Origin: Allacma fusca
Lineage: Eukaryota; Arthropoda; Collembola; Symphypleona; Sminthuridae
Length of the DNA stretch: 64,000 nt
NCBI GenBank assembly: GCA_947179485.1
Contig: OX359246.1
Span: 14,756,001-14,820,000 of the forward strand
Reading direction: 5' to 3'
The first letter of the stretch is position 1; the number at the start of each line of letters is the position of its first letter. Positions 35,180 through 47,656 of the stretch are shown here, piece by piece. The translations under genes were made by a program, and so were the position numbers. Under the pieces are notes generated by a model, which worked only from the letters and a program-made list of their open reading frames with translations, made no database searches and was not told the origin of the DNA.

Positions 35180-35471
35180 ACGCATTCCCATGTGTTCTTC
35201 CCCAGCTGTTCTGGGGAAATGCTTTAATATACAAGTGTTTTTTCTCATCATTCCAGTGCTGTACTAATTCTACTCCATACGTCATTTTAATTATTAAGTT
35301 CCGACGTCTACTGCGAGGCATTGTTAATTAGTTCGAGTTGACTTACTCTTAGAATTCCCTTTTCTTTTCACATTAGTCACGCGCTCACCCTCGGCACTCA
35401 CACAATATATTTTTTGCTACGATGAATTCTGGGTAAACCCATGCTATATGCCTAATTAGGAATCAGTACAA

Positions 35472-37516
35472 CAAGGAAGTATACTCCTGGACTCACTCAG
35501 AGGAAGGACTGCATAGGACATAGGACTGACATAGGACTGACTGAGACTGAGACTGATTAAATGGCAAAGTTAAGGAGACTGAGACTGACTAGGACTGACT
35601 GAGACTGAGACTCATTAAATGGCAAAGTTAAGGAGACTGACTAGGACTGAACCGAACATCCTGGAGGACTGACTGAGACTTATAAAACTACATGTAATTA
35701 ATGAAGTTCGACTTGGATTAGGTCTTCCAAGCGCCTCGTTGCAGTTAACGAATGCACTATGACATATTTCACATGCAGCAATAACTTCCTGACTGCATGA
35801 TTTGCCATCTCTTCAAAGTGAGGATTCACGTTTGTTTCGTGTTTGAAACCGCATCGTTAAATAAGACTACTTTTAAGTCCTCGTGGTGCTCTCTTTGTTC
35901 AGTTTTTAATTCTGGTTTTTGACTTGTAACTTGTAACCACTTAATGTGCTAGTTTCTGATAAAGTGGAAGCCACCGGCACCATAGCATTGCTTTGAGACG
36001 CCAAAAATTCATGTGTAAGTACACACTTCTGAATATACGAGCTATTATTTAGCGCAATTCAAGAAATCAAGTACGTATTTAAGTATACGTCGTTGGTGAA
36101 GAGGCAACATAGTCTACAGATGTATTTTCTGTTAAAAATTCTTTTTTTCTTGAAGGCAAAGTGGTCCAGATGCAGCCCTCTGTAATGTCCAGATTGAATT
36201 ATGAAAATACAATGGTTAAGATACGTGTACTTGACCATTCTACTTTTAGTCAAAACAGAATGTGTCCCATTTTGCAATTACAGAGGGATGTATCTTTAAC
36301 CACTTTTCCTTTAAGAAAAAGACATGTTGACCACTTTGGTTTTAATCGAAAATGTAACTGAACCATTTTGCCTATCTTAGCTAATTGCTGCACTCCTTTC
36401 TCAGATCCTTTGTTCCTTTGAATTTTAGTATTACTAATAATTTAGAAGGAGCAATGACAAGAGCATGCCTACTAAATTCCTACAAAGACCCAGAATACAT
36501 TGTGTGAGGGTGAGCGTTAGTGTTAAGTACTTTTGCAAAGATGCATAATTGAATCACAGTACATATATCCTTCCTTTAAATAATGTCAAAATATTTTCCT
36601 ACATATCCTATATCTAGTCCAAATGCCAGCCTCGAACCCTACCTATATGCATATATTTTAAAATCCTGGACAACTCGGCCTTCCTATATATTCCTATTTC
36701 CTATATACATACATATGTAGGTAATAGGAAAGGCCTCAATCCTATATGTATATACCTGTATCCGTAAACGTAACTGAAGCGAAATTTACAGACAAATGAA
36801 AAAAGGTACCCCGACACCTACATTGACTTTTTAATGAAGATATAAGTAAGCAATTCCGTTTCTTTATAGGATAGGCATAGGAATGCCTGTTGTGTATTAA
36901 AGAAACCTATGTACATACTTTGTGCTTTGCCAGCTAACTCTTTCCCTTCCTATTTGTACTTTTGCTCGGAACGAGGCTTCCTTTCCTATCCCTACTTTTA
37001 ATTATTAGATTTTTCATGCCTTCCTTTTCCTACATATAAATTCTTGCAAAGTCAGTTCCTATCCTATAAATATGCCTATTTGTAGGATCCTTGTAGGAAG
37101 GAAATGCATCTTTGTACTTTTGTTAATTGTACTAAATAAATCTTAAAATAGACTATTAATTAATTATTGATTTCCCCTTACTTACAAGCAAAGCAGGCTA
37201 CATGGAAATAGTTTCATAAAAACAGGCAATCTTAATTTTTTCAGGGTACTTAAGTACTGCATTGGAACCTTAAGGGAAACTTCGGGGCTCTGTGAGAATT
37301 AATTATTTTCATGTTTCGTCTCGCAAATTTTTAAACTTCGCGCCATTTCAAGGATACCTTGGACTGACTAGGACTCATTCGTAGGACTCTTACTTAGACT
37401 GAGGCTGACTAGGACTGACTGTATGAGTGCTCAGGACTGAGTGGACTGACTGATTCAGAGGCAGACTGGACTCAACGAGGAGTAGGACTCAAAGAACGAA
37501 GGAGTAAACAACACTG
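35472..37516. mobile_element. hAT-like element filled with GACTGA words, host of a nested element
   Basis: The 8-bp duplication CAGTACAA (35464-35471 and 37517-37524) flanks imperfect ends CAAGGAAGTATACTCC and the complement CAGTGTTGTTTACTCC. The target is intact in R2 near 10200. GGACTGACTGAGACTGA words occupy both flanks. The element at 36536-37114 is inserted inside. A small palindromic segment at about 36156-36374 (AGGCAAAGTGGTCCAG and inverted partner) may be another insert. Confidence 0.75.
36536..37114. mobile_element. hAT-like MITE nested in another hAT-like element
   Basis: The ends CAAAGATGCAT and ATGCATCTTTG lie between perfect duplications TACTTTTG (36528-36535 and 37115-37122). 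The interior is full of CCTATATGTA/TAGGAAAGG words. It is the same family as 59687-60548 and probably 62079-63215 (same CAAAGATGCA terminus). Confidence 0.88.
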
Positions 37517-39261
37517 CAGTACAACATCAACAACTGTCTGGAAGACAGAAGTTTAAGAGTTTAAGACTAAGATTTAAGTTTTAAGACAGAATAATTTTTA
37601 TAAAAAAGGAAATTTTTGAATGATTCTGGAACATTGCTCAATTTTTAAAATCTATCAAAAAATTGGACGATTTGGTAACCATAGTTTCAAGGGCTTTCAA
37701 TGGAATTCACACACGACATCAGCAAGTCGAAAAGTTTAGGCACGGGCCTGGAAATAGTGAGGCAAGATTTACCCACAACAAGGTAAATAAAAGGTAAATT
37801 ATTAACACGAAAATTACGATTGGTTTTTTCAATTTATGATATTTGGTCATGTCTCTGTGCGACGGTATATGTTTTGGAGGAACATAAAACGAAATATTAG
37901 GTAGCATATTTACACATTCAATACAATATGAATAATTACATATATTACAATGTCATATTACGGGTAGTTTATGAGGTGGTATTAGATTTATGAATGGAAA
38001 AATATAACTCATTGCCAGACGTCCTTAATAGCCTTCTCACCTCGCATCTCATTGCGGATTAAATCCTGGCAAGCCTCTCCTAACGCAGCACGAGTAGGAT
38101 CAACTCTTTATTTCAATCCATGTTTTATACTCCAAAACTTCTGAAAATTATGTTATAAAAAAGAAAACGCTAGTCATGCCAATTATTTTAATACAATATT
38201 TATAAAATTATTTTCGAATTTCTAAATTGTGTCAAATATTCCAAACTATTTAAAACAAACTGAAAATTATTTAAAAGTTCTTCAAAAATCGAAAATATCA
38301 AAATGTCCAGTATCCTGTAGCATTTCATAAGTTCTGGAAAATATTTTTAAAAATTAGAAAATATTTAAAGAATTCTAGAAACTTAAAAATTGTAGAAAAC
38401 AATAAATTCAAGTTTCTAGAAAATATGTAAAAAATTCTGGAAAATGATTAAATGGTGTCATTTTTTATGCTTAAAGGTTTTTGCGTTAAACATGATGTTG
38501 CTGAATTACAAAAGGGGAAGATATTCTTGTTTTTAAGAAGTTGCTTTTAAAGGAGATGTGCCCAGGTCTGTGTACGTGCCCAGGTTTGTCCCCTAAAAAA
38601 AGCAACCTACAAGTATGCTTTTACCCATACCTTACAAAGTTACTTTCTCAGATAACTCGTGAACCAATGGTCGTACTTGCAATGTCAAAGGCTTAAAGTC
38701 AATGGGAATGCAAGGCGAATCTCCATGAGTTTTTACAATTGCATAGCCCTTAAGGTTTGGCATTCACTTGCAAAAATAAGCAAAACTAGACACCAAATTC
38801 CTAAAACAAAATCCAAGCCTCCGTTCATTTAGCATTGCAAGCTAGAAAAGTGTGTTCCACCCCTTGGAAATACATGAAATTTTTCATGAGGGTGCCTTTA
38901 GTAGCTAGGACCTTAGTATAAAAATTTGGTACTGGGATCGTTAAGGGATCAGCCCTTAAATATAGTTTTCCTGAAGTCTGTTAACAACAACATTTTTAAC
39001 TTTTTGTACAATAAATATAAAAATTAACAAAAACTAAATTTCATAAATTCTTGCAATCTAAGCGATAAAAAAATTATAATGTATGTATATTCGTCTATTA
39101 AATTATTAAAATCTTAAACTTAATATTATTCAGCTAATTAGACGTGTCTGCATAATAATATGCTGCAATCTATGCAAGTCACAATAATTCCCTCAAACTG
39201 AAAGTGCCGGTCGGGATATATAACTGATATTGAACAACTAATATAGCTAAACAACAGGCTA

Positions 39262-39540
39262 TGAAATCGGAGCTGCCTTCAAGTTCAAGCAGTACTTGAC
39301 AAGTATTAAGTCAGGTCAAATTCGGAGCAAGTTCGGGATCATGAGCGTTTCTACTTGGTTGAATCGGGTCAAGTTCAAGTATTTGCTGGATCCGAACTTG
39401 GAACTTCAAGTCGGTTCTGGTCCAAGTGCAAGCCCACAGAATTGACTTGAAATAAGGATGAAGTTCAAGTTAGGGTCTGGGCATGGATTTTACTTGAACC
39501 CGCACTTGCACCTCGGTTGTTTGCACTTCTGCAACACGCA
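39262..39540. repeat. CAAGT-rich segment, copy 2
   Basis: It starts AGCTGCCTTCAAGTTCAAG and is dense in TTCAAGT/ACTTGA words, related in style to 30995-31390. The ends are not well defined. Confidence 0.45.
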
Positions 39541-39550
39541 TTCTAGAAAC

Positions 39551-39930
39551 TAGTGATGCCAATGGTCTGTTCCGATCCAGATTTTATGCAACTGGTCTGA
39601 TCCAGTCGTTCGGACCAGACCAAAGACCGTGCTCCGGACCATGGTCCAGAAAACCTTTGAGAGCAATTAAATAATAACATTTTATCCCGTCAAATTCTTC
39701 TTTTTCCCCCAGAAATGTCGTTTTAATTTTTTCCATGTGATTTCGTTAACTCATAAATTTTTATTTTGCGCACGTTTGAGACCACGGTCCTGTGGTCAGG
39801 TCTGGTCTGGTCCTGAAGCTGGAAAAATTGTATTTGGTGTGGTCCAAGTGTTAAATCAGACCGGACCAGACCGAACCAGATCAATAACGGACAATTACAA
39901 ATGGTCTGGACCAGACCATTGGCATCCCTA
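39551..39930. mobile_element. hAT-like MITE filled with GGTCTGG words
   Basis: The ends TAGTGATGCCAATGGTCTG and CAGACCATTGGCATCCCTA sit between perfect 8-bp duplications CTAGAAAC (39543-39550 and 39931-39938). CGGACCAGACC words repeat in both orientations. Confidence 0.9.
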
Positions 39931-40757
39931 CTAGAAACTCCTAACTAAACTACTCGGCTGTTTTATGGTGACTATAAACTATACACATATCGTAGCGTTG
40001 CTTTTCATAGTTTCAAGCGTTTTTATCATTTTCAGTAACAGAATATTGACTCCTATGACAAACCCAACCAGAAAACATGTTTTTAACTTTTGAGGGCGCA
40101 AAAGCAAATTCTGTTTTAGCTTTTTTTAGCTACTAATTTTTACAGATGTTGAGAACTACATGTTAGCGCTTTGCTCAATTGGCTTTCGGTTGTGAGATTG
40201 CAATTTTAGATGTCTTGAAATTATGAAACTCGGGGTTTCTTGCTTTAATTTTATACCTCTGTAGGTGATATTACAGTTTCCACATTTTTTCTGTCAAGTG
40301 CCAGTGAGTAAAGTAACCAGATATCTTGAGTTGCTTGTTGAAAAACACTTGATATTTGCTACAAATTAGTATCGGATTTTCAGTATTTCCAAAAATATTT
40401 CTTACTTCACTCCAATTTCTACTTACTTGAGGTTTGGTGGACGTGGGATGAAACAAATTTAAAATTAATAAGAATTAGATATTCAAATAATATAAGTTAT
40501 CATCCCTATCTGTGCAGAACTGGTTGTGTCTTATTAAAATTGACGCCTGACACTCACAATAGTTTATTTGCTTAGTTTATTTTTGAATCAATTTGATTAC
40601 AGTCCTTTCTTGTAAGTTTCGTTGACTTAGTCTTCCTCGTTTCCTTGAATGTTATTCAAGGAATTATTATGATCCAATGAGAATTAAGAATTTGTTTCAT
40701 ATTTTAAAATGTTTTAATGAATTAATTTAATTGGAGAATTAAGGAGATTTAACTTAC

Positions 40758-40889
40758 TAATCCTTGGATCCAAAGGACCGGATTGCTTAGCATTAAGGGT
40801 GATTAACTCAGATAAAATTTGTCCAAATTGTCTAGTTGGTACTGGGTAGGGATAAAAAACTCGTCCACATTGTATCGAGTCCTCCTCAT
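40758..40889 (-). pseudogene. FAS exon 2 fossil in spacer X3
   Basis: On the minus strand it gives RYNVDEFFIPTQYQLDNLDK, then after one frame shift TLNAKQSGPLDPRI. These match gene A exon 2 ([33 protein letters not shown]) at full length. The AGTAAG donor is retained. With the exon 1 fossil at 41398-41489 it is the 5' end of a lost minus-strand FAS gene; no exon 3-5 remains were seen to its left. Confidence 0.8.
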
Positions 40890-41397
40890 CTGCAATGTTG
40901 TTTTTATATTAATAAATTAAATCTAAGACCTTACAAAGATGTCAACTGTCAAAATTAAAACAAAATTTCTTACAATTACTAAAAATAGCTTGAAAATGTA
41001 AACGTTCAAATAATTTGAAGAGCAATTATTTTTCTTCGAGCTTGTTTATTGTGAACTTCAAATTTATAAGTAGGTTGGACATAAACTTCTCACTTTAAAT
41101 AATTACTTATGTTTTTTTTGTTAGAAAATATTTTTTTTCTGTAATCGGGAATAAATACGTTTACCTATCATAATATCTGCATCTACACCTACATCCTTGA
41201 ATTACCGCAACTTGAATTTTCCTCCCTATTAGAGCATTCAATTCTGTTTGCTTGTTGAAGTAAAAAATAATTGACGTTACTTCAAACGCCTTCGGTCTAA
41301 ATCATAGAACTCTCCCCATAACCAGCTTTGAAATTCGGAATTTACATGGCTTTTTTATTTTTAAAATATTTTAAACAGATATTTTTTAATAAATTAC

Positions 41398-41489
41398 CTC
41401 CGACCATGTCCACTGCGTCCACCTGATTTTGCAAAAATTCGTCCAACTTAGCAGATTGCCTTCCCTATAATCACGATGTTTTCATCGAC
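41398..41489 (-). pseudogene. FAS exon 1 fossil in spacer X3
   Basis: The minus strand reads DENIVIIGKA and, after a shift, SAKLDEFLQNQVDAVDMV, with the GTAATT donor still in place. It sits about 0.5 kb upstream of the exon 2 fossil, close to the exon 1-2 spacing of gene A (431 bp), so the two belong to one former gene. Confidence 0.78.
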
Positions 41490-42657
41490 AAATCAAATAA
41501 GTATCTTGCTGTTGCCTGACACACCCTAACTCATTAGTTTGTAGGCTGTGTTATATTTTACATGAATAAAAAGGGAATTCAGTAAACTTGCATGTATTTG
41601 TTCCCGATTCGCGTTTAAAACGTTAATTCCATCAAATTATTTAGCAGAAATACGGAATATTAAATGAATGTATTTAAATGATGAATGAATGAACAAATTA
41701 AAACTGTACTTATGCATGTTAGTAAAAACCTCAGTAAGTTCAGTTTATAAATGCGAACCAATAATAATACTATAGGTTTTATATTATTTTTTTACCCCTT
41801 TCTTATGTACTGGTCGATGGCGCAAAACATGAAATTACTCAATTTTCAAGCAAATTCCTTTGCAGTTTTAACGAAATTTATATCAGTGACTTTGGTTCAG
41901 AATTCGTGTCACAGTCGGTATAAAAGTATTGCAAAGTCGTGATATTTAACGGTTGTTCCTGACCAAATTATTGATTAAAAAATCGTTAGGTACTTAAATA
42001 TCGTAGCTTCAGGAGCAAAAAGTTAAAAATTTGTGGGCAAGACAGAATTTAAAACTTTCGCTGCTTTTCTTGGATGTTCTTGTGTTAAAAATATTCCAGA
42101 TGGGAGTGAGAACCTAAAATGGGAGGAAATGTTAGTAATTATTTCAAATAGCTCAAATAAATACATCTAAACATTTCAGCTTTGCTTCCATCTTGCCTCA
42201 CATGTTAGGTCCGGATATCGCAATACATATATGAAATGCTTTTATGACTGCGGAACCGTCCATGAAAAAGAAGATTCCAGAAGATTTTAAATTTCGCTTA
42301 GTCAATAGTCAATATCTTTCTACCTTTGGCTCCTCAAATAGGACTTTCATACACATTTTTTTTCTTTTCATGGGTTCTTTAAAAGTCCTCGTCTAATCAA
42401 TCTCAGCATTCACACTTTAAATTGTTTTTCTCCGTCCTTTTTGGGAAACCAGCCTAACGTTTTAACAATCAGCGGCAATAAATGTGCTAATGTTTGCATG
42501 GTTTTCTCAAAGAGGTTACTATAAATCTACATGCACAAAAATATATTTCGAAATTTTTAAGGTCGAAAATGTTAAATTAATTGTAAGCCATTTCAACTTT
42601 TTCAAATAAATTGGCAACTAAAAGTGCCTAATCAGTAACGTGAGTTTGTTTAAGACA

Positions 42658-44485
42658 GCCAGGCAGTGGTGGCTGAGTTGTCAGAGCGTCCCGTTCGTTG
42701 CCGCTGGAGTCGGTTTCGATTCCAGTAAAGCTCTGATACTTTAATAATTTCCACTGCTCTTTCTATCTTCTACTATAGCTTTGGGTGGGGTGAGGAGAAG
42801 GGCGTGAAAGGGGCTTGCACTCTGAAGACTGGAACCATGGCCTGGATGCACAAGGGGAACTAGCAGTGGATATCCTTTAGACGGAGAGGAACCAGGAGAA
42901 GCTGCCAATCTGCATTGCTCGCTAGACATTCCAGTCTAAGGAGCGTCCGTTAATATCCTTCAATTAACCCAAAAAATCATCTGTGATCAGCACTACGTGC
43001 TAAGTCACCAGGGGAAAAGCGCCGGCGAAGTTGCAACAAGGGTTATTAACAGTAATGTGGTGTGTACAAGGAAACGTGTATTTAATTTCCCCCCGTACAG
43101 GTCACGTTTATAAGTACTGGACAAAGATGTTAACTGAGGCAAAAGAAAAAAATCAAAAATAACACTTTAAACTGACATGCATGCAAATAAACATTTATAC
43201 CCCATAGCCAATTAAATTACATTCCAAAACATTTGAGTTACAAATGCCGTACAAAAGCCCGTTATATACCCTTCATTCCATTAAATTTAGCTCCTTGATT
43301 TCAAATACTGATATTTTGAAATAAAGGCGCCAGGTATATAATGTAAATGTGTACAGCCTTTTACCACAATTAGTTTATAAAAATTTGATATGTTACCGTT
43401 TTGTGGTTCACCAGTCTACATAATATACGGGAAAACACTAAAATAAATCAATGTTTAATATTTCCCAACAAAATAACCACATAACACCTTGACATGTAAA
43501 ACCGACGATAATCCTCACCACTGTGAAAGTAAGACTAAAATTTGCTTAAGCAGTTAAAACTACATGCAACAAACAAAATTAGCAAGGCACCATTTGACGA
43601 GAAAGAAATGAATGTTAAATAAAATCGTCACTAGATTATGTTCATGTAATTGCGTGTTCAATCGAACCGTTTCCACATGTTGAGCATTTTGACTTGAAAC
43701 GATTGTGCATTCGTTTGTAATAATGTGCGCGTTAAAACGCTTAAGTATATAATTGCGCATTAAATTGTATATACATGTTTCCTTCAATGTATTACTACGT
43801 TTCATATTCGATTTTAAAACACCATGTACAAGTATACTCCCGACCTCTAGTGGTCGTTACAGCAGTCACTTCAATGTTGCAACAATCCTTCAATAGATGG
43901 CGCTAGCTGTACTCCCCAATGTGCACACATATGTTTTACCATGAGTTTATACCTGACCTCATTTATTTTTCTGGGGTCAAACGGATGACACGATGTCCTT
44001 CAAAAACAATAGAGTTCTTCCTATTTGCATGATCTTTCCCGGTAAAAATTTTGTAATGTGTAGTAGCAATGGTTCTGCAGATATCGTGCGAACAAGAAAG
44101 CCTCTACAGACAGGCAGACAGGCAGACAGGCAGACCTTCGCAATAGGGACTCTCGCTTCGCTTCGCCCCTAAAAACCTCTCCCTCCCAATTCCTTCTACT
44201 CTACATTTCCTCGGCTGGAGCAAAGACTAGTGATATACTCCCTTAATGGGAGGAATGGACTGAGGGGTGTTTGTCCCACTAGTCAAGCTCTGTGCCTACG
44301 TGCTTTAGCGGAAGAAATTTGTACGACACCCTGTACATATGATTCCCAACCCTCTATAAACCGACGAGAGCCGGTATAAGCTTCTCGGTTGTAACCTCAC
44401 AAGTTAGAAAAATTGTGTATGGCATGATGAGTAATCTCAAGTGCAAGAATAAAATGCGCCCCTGTGGGCCTTATGTTATGTTATG
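42658..44485 (+). mobile_element. tRNA-headed retroposon with TTATG tail
   Basis: The first 80 bp resemble a tRNA with a pol III A box (TGGCTGAGTTGTCAGAGC) and B box (GGTTTCGATTCC). The 3' end is GGCCTTATGTTATGTTATG. The 12-bp duplication TTGTTTAAGACA flanks it (42646-42657 and 44486-44497), and copy 1 shows the empty site near 14135. At 1.83 kb it is long for a SINE, so it may be composite. A short GACAGGCA tandem lies at about 44107-44135. Confidence 0.7.
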
Positions 44486-45586
44486 TTGTTTAAGACATAT
44501 ATTCTCTGAAAGAATATTTTCTGTAGCAAACATCAAATAACTTCCATGAAAGAAAGAATCTTATTGTTCGTTGTGGGTAGATATTATTAACATTATGAGT
44601 TTATTGTAAGACAAATAAAGTCAGCTTTTGTCAAGTAGCTCATATTTTTCGAAGCGAAGATTCCCGATACGTTAATGTGTTTTTAAGTGTTTATGGATTT
44701 GTAATAAGTATGTATACTGCATAATCATTTCAAGTGTATATGTACATACATGTATCTAAGTCGTTGTAAAGCGGGGATAGAATATTTTTACGACACCACA
44801 AGGGAATTTTCGATTCAACTGTCAAAGCATGCATGTCATACAATATAAATAATTAGTGCGTTAACTTTTGTTACATTTTCCAAAGTATAAATACTGCTAG
44901 GACATGCATGCAAAAAGGTCACCAAATTTTATCTCTTTGTCAGAGCACTTGTTTACATACAGATAGATAAGTTTCACTAATACACTTGCAGTTGAGATTG
45001 AAATTTGTATCTAAATTTGGGACGTGAGCCTTGAATCATTATAGGAATTTGCCAACTACTTGAATTATTCTAGCAGTTGTTGAGATTTTACCTGCATAAA
45101 AGATTTAATTGAGGAATTTTAACACATTTGTAAAGCTGCGAGGTACACGAGGGATTAGAATTATAAAATTACATTTTACATTACAATTTGCAAATGTTTT
45201 GTCATACGCTCCAAAATTTTAAAATCCCAGATACAGTTTCGCTGGTATATTCCCACTCAAAAAATTTGTGACCAAAGTTTCAACATTTATACTCGTCAAA
45301 TAGGAGTCATCCTCGCAACAAATTGCTTTCAATCAATATTTGTAATAAATTTAAAAAATGTAATTATTACATTTGTTTCCTCATTTTCATTAACGTTTCG
45401 ATAAAATCAATTTTCATGCCTCAAAGAACTTTCAAAAAGTTGCATACTTGTTCAGGTAACATCCAGGTAAATTTTAGCTCATTGAAAAGATATTTATTTG
45501 ATAAACAAAATAAAATCATCTTCTTTTGAAAACCTAAATAAATCTTTGGCGGAATATTCAAATTCACTAAATTTTTGACCAAATTA

Positions 45587-46457
45587 CAGTGAATTTACCA
45601 TATAGTGGTTTCCTCTTAGATGGCATTCCCTCTTTAGTGGCATCAAAAAACCCTCCCTAGAGGTTTGCAATGTTAAAGTTATACAGTATAGTGGCACCCG
45701 CTATAATGGTATTCCCTCTATAATGGCACTATTGTTACGGTGGCTCAGACAATGCAAAATTATAATGGCAGTTGGCATAAAATTAGCTAGATAATGGCTA
45801 CAAAAGTATATCATGATGTTATAAAACGTGCGGGCGGTTAATAATGCTTACGTCGGTTGGTTCAATTTTAACTTCAAATGTTAATACAGTTTGATTATTA
45901 TTGTGGTTTACTGACGCCCTGGTATGATTAGCTGGATTTACGGCATATGATCCGTGACTTAAGTTAAAACGAACAGTTATAACACAAATCATTGCCATTT
46001 TTGCCTTGGCTCACTTCTAATAAGTTTCAATTCGTGCTGGTTTTTTTAAACAAATTGAATTATTATATTGAAGATTTAAAATGACATTAAACAGACAGTC
46101 AAGAAAACCCTCATTGTGAAAAAGAGTACTCAGTGGAAGTAATTCCCATTGCCATAATTCCAGGATTTTGGTTTCTGGAATGGTGACATTGCAGTCGAAA
46201 AGTTTGTTACGACTAATATTATTAATAGTATGAGGAAACCTAAAGTTACTGAACATCTTAAACTCAATGAAACTTAACATACCTCATAATTTTGAGTATT
46301 CTGTAAAAATAAATAAATTTATAAATGCATTTAGTTACAGTTATTGTTTAAAAACATTAATAGTATATAGTTAACCATTAGTAACATATAGTGGCATCCC
46401 TATATAGTGGCAGGAATTTGTCACTCCCTTGGAAACCACTATATAGGAAATTCACTG
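45587..46457. mobile_element. TA-flanked DNA element (pogo/Tc1-like)
   Basis: The inverted ends CAGTGAATTTACCATATAGT and the complement of CACTATATAGGAAATTCACTG are bordered by TA (45585-45586 and 46458-46459). The matching place in copy 1, near 15260, lacks it. Words such as TATAGTGGCA recur near both ends. The minus frame at 46017-46280 (87 codons) lacks transposase motifs. Confidence 0.85.
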
Positions 46458-46459
46458 TA

Positions 46460-47656
46460 TATACATTGACCAAAATTTATATTTGCCAAGAGGGAATCAT
46501 CCGAAACTTGGCCCTCTGCCCTCAGATCAAATTCTTTCGATGAAGTTGTTGAATAAATTTTTAAAATTCAAATTTTAACTTAATTTTGGGCCAAAAACGA
46601 AGTGTCGCTTTGGTGCACATGTCAACTTACTTTTGATTTCAGATTATTTTATATGTTGTGGGTTTTTAATCACAGATAATGTTTCAGGTTTACGTATTTA
46701 GTTCTGGAATGAAATATAGGAAAAATTTGGGTACAAAAAATGAATATTAAAATTCCATTACGCTGTTCAGTTGCACAACGATTTTGTAGTGATCCGTTCA
46801 ATTTATATTTTATCTTGTGTTTGGACGTGCTGCAATACAATTACCTTCCCTAAGCTGCACGTTAAAAATGATAATGATTGTTTCCACCTTCAATGTTAAA
46901 CTGTGGCTGAATGCAGGTTGGCTACTGATAAGTGTTTACAAAAATTGTAAAATGATCGTATTTTTTAAATCCAATATAAACGTTTCTTTTTAAAAGATTT
47001 TTAGGTGCCTTTGTTTTGTTGTTCTAATTTGCACAAGTGTACAACAAAATATTGCTATATTTTAAATATTTAGGACGGTTTGTATATTCGGTCATCGAGC
47101 ATCTGATCCCAAACATTAAAAATGTATGTAAATGCAAGAGCTTTCAGAATATATGAAACAGAAATGTATGTATATATTCTGGGACATGTTGGGGTACTTC
47201 CGTTATCTGAGCAATGGTGGCAATTCACTTGATAAGCGATCCAAACGGAACAATAAACTAGAGATTGAATTGTCAGCTAAAACACATAAAATAACAGCTC
47301 TAAATTTGCATCACAAAGTCAGGATTATAGAAAACAATCATTCGAATTAATAGAAATCTTTTACGCAATGTAAAGTGGGAGAAAGAAATTCTTTCCTATT
47401 TTCATGAAAGGAAATGCACATTAAAAAGAAATATCCTCATTTGAAATCATTTTAACATTTTAATTTCGGTTAATTTTATCGAACACCCCAATAGTAGGAA
47501 AATTACATAGTTATGGACTTTGAAAGTGCACAAATAATATCTTAAATGAGAAACTGCTTTTTTTGATCTAACACAGCTCAGGTTTCATTTAAGGTCTTGT
47601 TCAAATCATGAATTTGATGTCATTCGTTTAGCAAAGAACTGCACCCTATTGATAGA
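46460..47656. other. Intergenic downstream of pseudogene B
   Basis: It is colinear with 15260-16925 apart from the LINE fragment there. The short plus frame at 47132-47350 has a counterpart at 16388-16600 but with indels and no recognisable motif, so coding is not claimed. Confidence 0.45.

Larger units (their letters stand above)
34130..38130. repeat. Dispersed repeat R, copy 3, split by insertions
   Basis: Segments at 34130-34473, 35188-35463 and 37525-38130 join to match R2. The gaps are the hAT-like elements at 34482-35179 and 35472-37516. It leads directly into spacer X3. Confidence 0.7.
38131..42540. other. Spacer X3, no functional gene
   Basis: It is similar to X1 and X2 and holds FAS exon 1 and 2 fossils. 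A block of about 1.6 kb (38532-40140) is absent from X1/X2; it includes the CAAGT-rich segment and a hAT MITE, and nothing recognisable at 38540-39250. No transcription unit was seen. Confidence 0.55.

Noticed and set aside
34905-35331. Arg/Pro-rich frames of 105-138 codons on both strands
   Set aside because: They lie across the GC-rich word element at 34482-35179 and run into flanking repeat; no domain and no codon-like pattern.
42658-42735. tRNA gene
   Set aside because: Pol III boxes are present but a clover-leaf with a plausible anticodon stem was not evident, and the copy is flanked by a retroposon target duplication; treated as a SINE-type head.
44107-44135. CRISPR-like spaced repeat
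   Set aside because: It is a short GACAGGCA microsatellite without spacers, in a eukaryotic context.
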